Of a DNA stretch of 64,000 bases, positions 28,042 through 35,385 are shown in pieces; within the stretch, counting starts at the first letter, position 1; the number at the start of each line of letters is the position of its first letter. Position numbers and translations under genes: made by a program. The DNA comes from Plasticicumulans acidivorans (GTDB lineage: Bacteria; Pseudomonadota; Gammaproteobacteria; Competibacterales; Competibacteraceae), in the NCBI RefSeq assembly GCF_003182095.1, contig NZ_QGTJ01000003.1, positions 372,001 to 436,000 on the forward strand, written 5' to 3'. Under the pieces are notes generated by a model. That model saw only the letters and a list, made by a program, of their open reading frames with translations. It made no database searches and had not been told where the DNA came from.

Positions 28042-28326
28042 TCAAGCCCTTCGAATTTGGGGCGCGAGGCGGGCAACCTTCGAATGAAGCTCTACCAGAT
28101 TCTCGGTTGGGAGACGCCGGCAGTTGAAGTGATAAAGCACCATGGTGTTCACGTCCATCATGGCATCGAGCAACCTGGTGATCGCGCGGCGATCAGCGGA
28201 TGACAAGCGCTGCCTTGGAGCGTACAGAACGCTCACAACATCGTTCAGCACGGCGGCGTAGTCGGTCATACGTTCGCGAATCATGTCCGCGCTCAGCATG
28301 GTTTGGGTAGCATCTATGGTTGCCAT
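28042..28326 (-). CDS. Small helical protein of the transfer region, unknown function
   Basis: The 94 residues are mainly helical (DMIRERMTDYAAVLNDVVSVLYAPRQ...), without signal peptide or membrane segment. The start has a good ribosome site (GAGAGGTG). It lies between the trbL unit and traI and is probably co-transcribed with trbJ-trbK-trbL. I do not recognise a family. Confidence 0.6.
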   Translation of the reverse strand: MATIDATQTMLSADMIRERMTDYAAVLNDVVSVLYAPRQRLSSADRRAITRLLDAMMDVNTMVLYHFNCRRLPTENLVELHSKVARLAPQIRRA

Positions 28327-28391
28327 AATTCACCTCTCTAGCAGGTGGGATGTGGAAGTGTCGGCCGGCCTGCAACGCCGGCCGATGCGCC

Positions 28392-28676
28392 TTAAAATCG
28401 GCCGCCTTCGTAGAAGCCCGCCGCGTCTGAAAACGGCGTAGCCCTCGTGCGGCTGCCGCAGCATTCGGAATTGCGCGTGCAGCCGGCGATGGTTGGGGAC
28501 GCCTCGACAACAGTGTCGGGCCGCTCAATGAATGCTGCGACCTCCGCCGCTGCATCTAACTCGGTCGCTTGATCCCCGACCGGCTCAAACCGCACCGCTT
28601 GCGCCTGGTCGGCCCCGGTGTCCTGTTCATCCAGGCAGGCAAAGAAATCGCGCGCACGCTCGGTCGTCATCGTCAC
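28392..28676 (-). CDS. Small acidic protein overlapping trbL, unknown function
   Basis: The 94-residue acidic protein begins in the last bases of trbL (ATGA at 28673-28676). Two short stretches echo the TrbL tail: FSDAAGF (also in TrbL as SFSDAAGFSGG) and EVAAF. It may therefore derive from a duplicated or split TrbL C-terminus. Two or three Cys residues (CTRNSECC) are near the end. No family recognised. Confidence 0.55.
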   Translation of the reverse strand: MTMTTERARDFFACLDEQDTGADQAQAVRFEPVGDQATELDAAAEVAAFIERPDTVVEASPTIAGCTRNSECCGSRTRATPFSDAAGFYEGGRF

Positions 28677-30216
28677 ACCTCCTTCCCACTATCGCGGTTG
28701 GCGAACGCAGCTACTTCGGATTGGGCATCGGTGGAACCCGCTGCCAGACTGTTGCCCTCAAAGGCCGGCATCGCGGATTCACCGGCCATTTGGCTTGCCT
28801 TAATCGCTGCGGCAAGCCGGCCACCGGCTGTCTGCCCAATCCGGTCCTTGGCGGCGTCCACCATGCTGCTTGCCGCTTGCTGGGCCAAGATCGACCCCGC
28901 TTCGACGGCCACCTTACCGGCGGCCGCGGTAGAGGCCAGGAGGCCGCCCGATTTGCCTTCACCGCTCGACGGTTGCCCACTGCCAGATTTCGCCACTTTG
29001 GCACTGCTCCCCTTTGAGCCGCCCCCGGCGCTGGGGCCGGACTCGGTTGCGCTGCTACCAAAACCGGCCGCCTGAGCGAAGGGGGTGTTGCCGGTGCCGC
29101 TGTCGCCGCCGCCACCCGAAAAGCCGGCCGCGTCCGAGAATGACCCAGCGGCTTCGCTACCCGCGCCGCGCATTGCGCTCATAAGGCTTGATACGCCATC
29201 AGTGCCGGCAGAGACATTCGCCTGGCCGGCCCGTACCGCTGCCATCAGGGCCTGAGCGCCACCTGCCGCCGACGCGCCAGCGGCGGCCAGTGCCGCGCCA
29301 CCGGAAGCAATAGCGGCGCCAGCGCCAACCGCAGCGCCGGCGATAGCACCCGCACTGAACGAACTGCCGGAGCTGGCCGCATGACCGCCACCAGGAATCA
29401 ACCCTGCGATGACGTTGGGGATCGAGTGAATGAGAACGACCAGGACAAGCGACACGACAAAGATCACCAACAGCTCGCGCATCGGTGTCCCCTGTTGCAG
29501 GCCGGTATAGAAACCGTCCATCACCGACACGGCAACGCCAATCAGCAACGTCATCGTCATCAGCTTGAACGCGATGCCGGCGACTGCCCGGAAGTAGTTG
29601 ATGGCGATATCGGAAGTCCAGCGCGAGCCGCCAAAGCCCAATACGAAGATGCCGGCATAGGCCATCACCCACGCGGTAACGAGTGCCAGCAGCACATTCG
29701 CGGCGACGACGCCCATGCACGCCAAAATGGCAAGGGTCGTGAAGAAGATCGCCAGATTGTCGATCGGGCTCAGAACGCTGTAGTTGTCGGCCGCCTTGCC
29801 AATGATGTCAAAGGCTATGTCTATCGGCGCAGACGGTGTCAGCGTCCTCGTGGCGCCGGCAGCGGCCCCGATGTCGCGCAACGAGTTGATGATGTCCATT
29901 GCGAAGTGCGGGCCATTCTCAAGCAGCCACCAGAAGAAGCCAGTGAAGATCGTGAAGCGCACCAGCTCGGCAAAGAACTCGCCGATGTCGGCCTTGCGCA
30001 AGGCCATCATGCCGAATGTCCAGACCATCGAAATGAGAACCAAGGTCCAGAACAGCCAGGATGCATAGCCGGTGATTGTCGTGCCCCACGTCGCGCTCTC
30101 CGTCAGGAAGCGATCCGCAACCGTATCGAGCACGCCGCTTCTATTGCCGCCGACGCTGTTTGAGACATCAGCAACACCGACAGCATGACCAACAAACGCA
30201 GCAAAGAGGATCTCAT
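28673..30216 (-). pseudogene. trbL: trbL, mating-pair-formation membrane protein, apparent frameshift after the signal peptide
   Basis: The long frame encodes the TrbL/VirB6-like membrane protein: several helices (SWLFWTLVLISMVWTFGMMA, GFFWWLL, LLVIFVVSLVLVVLIHSIP), then a Gly/Ala/Ser-rich tail. The expected start at 30216 gives a good signal peptide (MRSSLLRLLVMLSVLLMSQ-TASA) but in another frame, which stops near 30108. The two frames would join with a one-base change near 30145. It may instead start internally at a GTG. TrbL normally belongs to the IncP type IV secretion apparatus; the other trb genes are absent here. Confidence 0.8.
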
Positions 30217-30236
30217 GGTCAGTACCCCTTGCTCTT

Positions 30237-30395
30237 CTAGCGATCGGTCGGCCCGCCCATGTCATAGAGCTTGTTCGCCTGCTGCTGCTGTTCCGGCGTT
30301 CTCTTGTTTTGCGCCTCGTCCTCGGATTTCCCGCAGCCGGCGACCAGGGCGGACATCAGAGCGACCAGGGCAGCGACACGAATCATGTTTTTCAT
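30237..30395 (-). CDS. trbK: TrbK-type entry-exclusion lipoprotein
   Basis: This 52-residue lipoprotein has a short signal and lipobox LVAGC (Cys21), then a polar Gln-rich tail ending in YDMGGPTDR. Size, lipobox and place between trbJ and trbL match TrbK, the RP4 lipoprotein that blocks entry of a second related plasmid. It starts 2 bases after the trbJ stop, so translation is coupled. Its tail resembles the end of TrbJ (FDMGAPTNR). Confidence 0.85.
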   Translation of the reverse strand: MKNMIRVAALVALMSALVAGCGKSEDEAQNKRTPEQQQQANKLYDMGGPTDR

Positions 30396-30396
30396 G

Positions 30397-31164
30397 TCAG
30401 TACCCCTTGGCTTTGCTACGGTTGGTGGGAGCGCCCATGTCGAACATCGCTTGTCCAGCCGCCTGCTGCCGAGCCTGACGGTCAGCGTCGGCCTGCATCT
30501 TGGAGGCGACCGCGTTTTGCTGCGCGATCAACAGGGCACGAATCTGCAGGAGCTGGTTCGCCTGGTTGCTGGCGAGCTGGTTGGCATAGCCGAGAGCCTG
30601 CATTTGGCCGCTCGCGCCTTGTGCCGACGACTGCAAGCGTTGCAGCGTCGCCGCGTCCGCTTGCAGGTTGTCTTGCTGCTGATTCAGCCCCTTGAACAGC
30701 GCGTCATTGGCCTTCTTCTGCGACTCCGAGGCCAGCGCCTGGTTTTGCTTCATGGCCGCCCACTCGGCGGCCGTGCAGCCGGTGGCCGAGAAGCACGGCG
30801 ACGACTTGTAGTAGGCGACGTCCTGGAACTTGCCCAGGTAGGCGTCGATGCTGCCGAGCTGGTTCCTGTAGTAGTTCAGGGTGTTCGTCGCATTCATCAG
30901 GCCGTTGATGGTCGACTGCGCCTGATCCCAGATGTAGGCCGCCGGCGCGGCCGTGTTTTGCAGCATGTTTTCGTACTGCTGCAATTGGGTCTGGTACTGC
31001 TCGATCTGCTTGGCGGTTTGGGCAACCTCTTCGATTGCCGTCATGATGTTTTGCGTCAGGTTCCCCGCGTCGATAACGGGAATACCCGCGTGCGCCGGCA
31101 TGGAAGCGCCGCCGGCAAGGGTAAGCATCAGGGCGACGATCGCGGCTACGTTGGTCCTTTTCAT
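30397..31164 (-). CDS. trbJ: TrbJ, periplasmic mating-pair/entry-exclusion protein
   Basis: The 255 residues begin with a clear signal peptide (cleavage after MPAHA, near residue 26). A helical Gln-rich body follows (IEQYQTQLQQYENMLQN) with a Cys pair (CFSATGC), as in TrbJ/VirB5-like proteins. With TrbK it forms the IncP entry-exclusion pair. KorB-type site D is 18-30 bases upstream of the start, as trb genes are KorB-regulated in IncP plasmids. The unit trbJ-trbK-trbL is read leftward. Confidence 0.88.
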   Translation of the reverse strand: MKRTNVAAIVALMLTLAGGASMPAHAGIPVIDAGNLTQNIMTAIEEVAQTAKQIEQYQTQLQQYENMLQNTAAPAAYIWDQAQSTINGLMNATNTLNYYRNQLGSIDAYLGKFQDVAYYKSSPCFSATGCTAAEWAAMKQNQALASESQKKANDALFKGLNQQQDNLQADAATLQRLQSSAQGASGQMQALGYANQLASNQANQLLQIRALLIAQQNAVASKMQADADRQARQQAAGQAMFDMGAPTNRSKAKGY

Positions 31165-31181
31165 GTCGATCTCCTTTCGGT

Positions 31182-31194
31182 TTTAGCGGCTAAA
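31182..31194. promoter_or_regulatory. KorB-type operator (site D) between traJ and trbJ
   Basis: Exact TTTAGCGGCTAAA, 18 bases upstream of the trbJ start and 5 bases after the traJ stop. Confidence 0.78.
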
Positions 31195-31198
31195 AAAT

Positions 31199-31567
31199 TC
31201 AGTCCTCGGCCTTGGGGCGAACGATTGCCCGCATAACTCCGGCCATCTGGTCTTGGGTTGTTTCGATGCGCTCCAGCAGCGCCCGAACGGTCGCCTCGCC
31301 AAACCTGGCGGTGCGCACGTCATCGGTGAGCCACAGCTTCAGGAGGCCGCCCAGGCGGCCAAGATCGCCATTGATCCGCGCCAGCTCGCGGACTTGCTCG
31401 AAGTCCACGATGCCCCGCACGCGGTAGCCCTGGCCCACCTCGCGCAGGAAACGGGCGACGCTCATGCCGGCATCCCTGGCATTGGCCTCGATGCGCTCGC
31501 GTTCGTCAGGGCGGCAATACACTTTGAGTGGCGAGCAGTCCTTGCGCGTGGGTAGCGTTTCGCTCAT
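31199..31567 (-). CDS. traJ: TraJ-type oriT-recognition protein
   Basis: The 122 residues align with RP4 TraJ: VYCRPDERERIEANARDAGMSVARFLREVGQGYRV, then VRELARINGDLGRLGGLLKLWLTDD and VRPKAED at the end. TraJ is a ribbon-helix-helix-type protein that binds next to nic and recruits TraI. The ATG at 31567 is chosen to match the family start. oriT lies about 70-140 bases upstream, as in RP4. Confidence 0.93.
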   Translation of the reverse strand: MSETLPTRKDCSPLKVYCRPDERERIEANARDAGMSVARFLREVGQGYRVRGIVDFEQVRELARINGDLGRLGGLLKLWLTDDVRTARFGEATVRALLERIETTQDQMAGVMRAIVRPKAED

Positions 31568-31636
31568 GGCGTACCCCACTCGCGGCAGCAGCCACCGGCC
31601 CCGCAGGGCAGGATTCCCGTTGAGCGCCTACGGCGC

Positions 31637-31703
31637 GAATAAGGGACAGTGAAGAAGGAACGCCCGCTTGCGGGTGGGCCTACTTCACACATCCTGCCCG
31701 CAC
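31637..31703. other. oriT core of IncP (RP4) type with nic site
   Basis: The stretch GAATAAGGGACAGTGAAGAA through to GCCCGC follows the RP4 transfer origin almost base for base. It includes the CGCCCGCTTGCGGGTG inverted repeat (TraJ site) and the nic region CTTCACACATCCTGCCCG, which differs from RP4 mainly in CAC for CCT. By analogy the cut lies after ATCCTG, between 31696 and 31697. The following ~180 bases up to traK would be the TraK-wrapped region. Confidence 0.93.
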
Positions 31704-31886
31704 TTCAGAGGCCACTTTCACGCGGATGAAACAGCAATTCTTTCGCAGCGCGCGCGCTATCGAAATGCAACAGAGCGCCAACACGGCAGTAACGGCAGGA
31801 AACGGCAGAAAGCGGTGCAGTTGAGGCGTTCCGGTAGCGCATCAGCAGCGCAACAGACACGCGGTTGCAGCGAGTGAGCGCGGCAA

Positions 31887-32285
31887 TCACAGCAGTTCCT
31901 CTTTATTGGGCGTCGGATCGAAGTTGAATCGCCCCACCGACGGGACCCCACTCTTCTTCGGTTCAGGAATCTCCTTCGATTTGGACTCGTCGATTCCCCT
32001 GGCCTGTACCTCCGACTTCACTGGGCCGGGCAACTTGGGACGCTCTGACGGCGCATTCGTGATGTGCCGCCGAACATGCCGAAGGAAGGTCTCGTAGCGG
32101 AACGACACCCGGCCGGTTTCGTGCATGTGCTCCCAAATGGTCTTGAGGGCATAGCCGGCAGCAATGGCCTCCTTCACGTCCTCGCGCACAGCCAGGAAAG
32201 CCGCCAAGGTTTCCTTGCGCCTTGGTTTGGTGGTCTGGCTCGCTCCCGTTGCCCACTTTGCCAGCTCTTCGAGGAACGTACTCAT
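31887..32285 (-). CDS. traK: TraK-type oriT-binding protein
   Basis: The 132 residues contain the TraK signature AGYALKTIWEHMHETGRVSFRYETFLRHVRRHI (about 42-74, quoted here in shorthand as the conserved block) and a basic, Pro-rich tail. TraK wraps oriT DNA and assists relaxosome formation. Its ATG overlaps the stop of the upstream 77-residue gene by 4 bases. It reads leftward toward oriT, with oriT lying between traK and traJ. Confidence 0.9.
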   Translation of the reverse strand: MSTFLEELAKWATGASQTTKPRRKETLAAFLAVREDVKEAIAAGYALKTIWEHMHETGRVSFRYETFLRHVRRHITNAPSERPKLPGPVKSEVQARGIDESKSKEIPEPKKSGVPSVGRFNFDPTPNKEELL

Positions 32286-32515
32286 TCGCCCGGCCTCTTC
32301 TCGCCAACCAAGAGATCAGCAACAGCTTCAGCGGGAAAATGAACACGGCGGCCGACGTAGACCTTGCGGTTGTTCAGCTCAATGGCCCACGCCTCGGAGC
32401 GCATCGACAAAGCTGCTCGAACGCCACCAGGTTTGCGCTTCAGGGCCTCGGCCAACTCATCAAGGGTTAGCGTCGGGCCGTATTTTTGCAGCAAGAAGCG
32501 GAGTGTCGAACTCAC
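32282..32515 (-). CDS. Small DNA-binding-type regulator upstream of traK
   Basis: The 77 residues consist of a helix-turn-helix-like first half (GPTLTLDELAEALKRKPGGVRAAL) and a short strand pair (VYVGRRVHFP). It is clearly related to the broken gene at 39233-39467 upstream of repA (shared LLQ+GP, R-P-G-R, IGRRV+F, AD+L). Two members of this family thus head the tra and rep operons and may control both. A 9-bp inverted repeat lies just upstream. Confidence 0.65.
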   Translation of the reverse strand: MSSTLRFLLQKYGPTLTLDELAEALKRKPGGVRAALSMRSEAWAIELNNRKVYVGRRVHFPAEAVADLLVGEKRPGE

Positions 32516-32521
32516 TTCAGT

Positions 32522-32561
32522 TTCACCTCAACTGGATATAAATAGTGCTTACTGAGGTGAA
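32522..32561. promoter_or_regulatory. Inverted repeat in a divergent promoter region
   Basis: TTCACCTCA (32522-32530) and TGAGGTGAA (32553-32561) are perfect 9-bp arms separated by 22 AT-rich bases that include GGATATAAATAG. The site lies between the leftward regulator/traK unit and the rightward gene at 32639, so one repressor could control both. Confidence 0.6.
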
Positions 32562-32638
32562 TTTTTCGCTGTGCTAATGCGGAATGACAGGTAAATCAGA
32601 GAAGAATTTTTTACCCGGACAACATGCCCTAGCAAGCG

Positions 32639-33289
32639 ATGAAGACAACAGCGGAACGTCAACGAGAAATCACACGCAGCAAGGCGCTGGTGCACATGCT
32701 GCGCGACCGTATCGGGGAAACCTCGGTTTATGGGTTTGCCGGTCGCTACGATGGATTGATGCAGGGGACCTCGAACACTCAGGAGTCAAAGAAATGGCGG
32801 CCTGTTTTCAGTGGCAAGCAGCCGTTGTCCACCCGCGCTTTGGCGTCGCTGTCGGAGCTGTTCCCCGACGCGCCCCAGCTCCACCAGGATGGACCGGCCA
32901 ACCTATGGCGGGCAATGTGGGGCACCTTGGAAGAATCGCGCGTGGTCGTTGCCGACGATTTGAACGCTTGGCAATCCTTTGATGTTGCCCTTGCCGAGTT
33001 CGAGGCCGATTTGCTCTTGGCCGAGAGCTACGGTGCCCCCCTCACCCTGCAACACTTGGCGAAGGCAGTAGCCCTGCATCGGCTGCATCATGATCTGCTC
33101 GGATTGGGTGGCGCAGGAACGTGTCGCTGCGTCCGGCGCTGCGTCGATGACGAAAATGTGCAGGCGGCATTGCGCCGGATTGCGGTCCTCGATGACGTGC
33201 GGGCCAACCTCGCGGCCATCGCCAGCAATCCCCTTGCCGGCGTTCCCGCCGATCAGCGTTGGGATGTGCTGGAAACGAAACTCGGCTAG
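32639..33289 (+). CDS. Protein of unknown function, divergent from traK
   Basis: The 216 residues are soluble and mostly helical, starting with a basic region (TTAERQREITRSKALVHMLRDRIGETSVYGFAGRYD). A Cys-rich patch (GTCRCVRRCVDDE) is near residues 160-170. I do not recognise a family. The gene is transcribed away from the tra genes behind the shared inverted repeat, and KorB-type site E follows it by 45 bases. Confidence 0.6.
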   Translation: MKTTAERQREITRSKALVHMLRDRIGETSVYGFAGRYDGLMQGTSNTQESKKWRPVFSGKQPLSTRALASLSELFPDAPQLHQDGPANLWRAMWGTLEESRVVVADDLNAWQSFDVALAEFEADLLLAESYGAPLTLQHLAKAVALHRLHHDLLGLGGAGTCRCVRRCVDDENVQAALRRIAVLDDVRANLAAIASNPLAGVPADQRWDVLETKLG

Positions 33290-33333
33290 ATCAGTTGAAC
33301 GCCAAGGAAGAAGAACGCCAAGGAAGAAATAAT

Positions 33334-33346
33334 TTCAGCCGCTAAA
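33334..33346. promoter_or_regulatory. KorB-type operator with one mismatch (site E)
   Basis: TTCAGCCGCTAAA differs from the consensus at one position in the left half. It lies between the 216-residue gene and the Gabija cargo, in the same relation to the shared boundary motif as site A. Confidence 0.55.
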
Positions 33347-33428
33347 ACGGCGCCCTATTGACTGATGAGGGACGGAACGGCGAAATCCATATGCCCAATA
33401 ATCGTCAGTTGACAGCGGAATCCCATGA

Positions 33429-33451
33429 ACTTGATCGGCTCGAATCGACCC
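33429..33451. repeat. Boundary motif shared with 10481-10503 (copy 2)
   Basis: It matches copy 1 at 21 of 23 bases (core CTCGAATCGACCC) and lies 82 bp after KorB-type site E. The Gabija genes begin 134 bp further on. Confidence 0.6.
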
Positions 33452-33585
33452 GTTGCGGTCCTTCGAAGGGTCCCATTGGACTCCTCGGCAGCGGACGCCC
33501 AACGGTTGAGGTCAGCCGCAGCCGGAGGAGGTGCTTCGAAGCGGCAATAATGTTAGTAAATACAAGTTGAGCAGGAGAGGGGAAA

Positions 33586-35385
33586 ATGCGAATTAGTCGA
33601 ATCGCGGTCGAGAACTACGCTAACTTCGAGAACGTCGACTTCGCCACGGACGACAGCCTGGTGATTGTCGGCGAGAACAAGGCAGGCAAGAGCAACCTGC
33701 TCAGGGCTTTGCGCCTAGTGCTCGACCCTATGCTCCCTGACCGTGACCGGCAACTGGGCCTCGAGCACTTTTGGGACGGCTTAGGCGATGCGAAGCTAGG
33801 TGCTACCGTCAAAGTGGTCGTTGAGTTCACAGACTTCGAGGACAACAATAACCTGCTCACCGTCCTGGGCGGCAGCCTGGTAGACACCGAGCCCCCAGTT
33901 GTTGCTCGGCTGACCTACTTGTATCGCCCCAAAGCGGCGCTCGAGGGCACGGCGCCGCAAACCTTGGCGGACTACGAATTTCTAGTGTTCGGCGGCACCA
34001 ACGAAGACAACATTTTTACGGCTACCCGCAGGCGCGAGCTGCCGATGGATTACCTGTTTGCGTTGCGTGATGCTGAAAGCGACCTGCTGAACTGGAGGCG
34101 TTCACCTCTTCGGCCCATCATCGAGGAGTTGACTTCTAGTCTGGATGAGAAGACCCGCGAGGAACTCCAGCAGCTTGTCAGCGATGCCCAAAGCACCCTC
34201 GCGCAGCGTCCTGAGGTCTCTGCTGCCGCAGACAAGGTGTACGACCGGCTTGTGGAAATGGTCGGCGCGGAACACGCCGTGTCCTTGACGCTAGGCGCGA
34301 CCCCGACCAATGTGGACGTACTGCTGCGGAGCTTGCGGCTTCTAATCGACGGGGGCGCCCGCGGCATTGGCGACGCAAGTCTGGGAACGGCGAACCTGCT
34401 CTTCTTGACCCTCAAAGGGCTGGAGCTCGAACGAGCAGTCGAGGCAGGCGAGCGTAGTCACTCGTTTCTAGCAATCGAGGAGCCTGAGGCGCACCTGCAT
34501 CCGCACGTTCAGCGGCTGGTGTACAGGCACTACCTGGGTGAAAAGGACGATGCACAAGAAAACATCACCACTATCTTGACGACTCATTCGCCGCACATCG
34601 CGAGCGTCGCGCCCCTGCGCTCCATCATCCTGCTGCGTGAGGACGCTGAAGGTGGGGCGACTTCGATTACGTCCGCTGCCGAGGTGGACCTGCTGCCTGA
34701 CGATGAGGACGACCTACAGCGGTATATCGACGTCACCCGTGGCGAGCTCTTTTTCGCGCGCGGCATCATATTCGTCGAAGGCGACGCCGAGCGATTCCTC
34801 ATCCCCGAGTTTGCAGCCTCGCTCGGCATCGACCTTGACGCACTTGGGGTCACGGTATGCTCCGTGGCAAGCGCAAACTTCCTGCCCTACGTGAAGCTGG
34901 TGGGACCGGACGCCTTGGGCATCCCCTTTGTCATCTTGACAGACCTGGATCCCCAGGACGACGGAGGAGCACCACTTGCCTTTTTCAGAGTCCGCGACAT
35001 CTTGGCCCTGTGGATGGATCAAGAAGACATCGACCAGTACGAGAAGTTCGACGACATCTGGAAAGATGGCGAGTTGAATGGCATTTTCGTCAACGACAAG
35101 ACATTAGAGGTCGAGCTGTTCCAGGCCGGAATGGGCCCTGCGATGGAGCCCATCCTGCAGAAGCACGCGAAAACGTGGGGCGCCCAGCGCAAAGTCATGA
35201 TGAAAGGCTGGATTGACAACCCGACGACGCTGGATGAGGACAAGCTCTTGGGCTGGGTCGGTGAGGTTAGCAAAGGACGTTTCGCGCAGGCGCTGGCCGG
35301 GTCGGCCACCGCTGCGGTCTGCCCTGGGTACATCAAGAACGCACTGACTTTCGTGAAGAATGGCTTCTCCCCAATCGAGCCCTAA
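33586..35385 (+). CDS. gajA: Gabija protein GajA: OLD-family ATPase/TOPRIM nuclease
   Basis: The 599-residue class 2 OLD nuclease has an ABC-type ATPase with Walker A GENKAGKS (29-36), Walker B FLAIEEPEAHLHP (near 297) and a THSPH switch (near 332). A TOPRIM domain follows, with the Glu in FVEGDAE (near 396) and the DxD in LTDLDPQ (near 452). In Gabija, GajA nicks DNA when nucleotides are depleted by phage replication and works with GajB. A GGAGAGGGG ribosome site precedes the ATG. The last 26 bases overlap gajB, which supports the pair. Confidence 0.93.
   Translation: MRISRIAVENYANFENVDFATDDSLVIVGENKAGKSNLLRALRLVLDPMLPDRDRQLGLEHFWDGLGDAKLGATVKVVVEFTDFEDNNNLLTVLGGSLVDTEPPVVARLTYLYRPKAALEGTAPQTLADYEFLVFGGTNEDNIFTATRRRELPMDYLFALRDAESDLLNWRRSPLRPIIEELTSSLDEKTREELQQLVSDAQSTLAQRPEVSAAADKVYDRLVEMVGAEHAVSLTLGATPTNVDVLLRSLRLLIDGGARGIGDASLGTANLLFLTLKGLELERAVEAGERSHSFLAIEEPEAHLHPHVQRLVYRHYLGEKDDAQENITTILTTHSPHIASVAPLRSIILLREDAEGGATSITSAAEVDLLPDDEDDLQRYIDVTRGELFFARGIIFVEGDAERFLIPEFAASLGIDLDALGVTVCSVASANFLPYVKLVGPDALGIPFVILTDLDPQDDGGAPLAFFRVRDILALWMDQEDIDQYEKFDDIWKDGELNGIFVNDKTLEVELFQAGMGPAMEPILQKHAKTWGAQRKVMMKGWIDNPTTLDEDKLLGWVGEVSKGRFAQALAGSATAAVCPGYIKNALTFVKNGFSPIEP

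Noticed and set aside
26190..32515. Self-transmissible conjugative element
   Set aside because: There is no TraG-type coupling protein, no TrbB/TrbE-type ATPases and no further trb genes; only mobilization and entry-exclusion genes are present.
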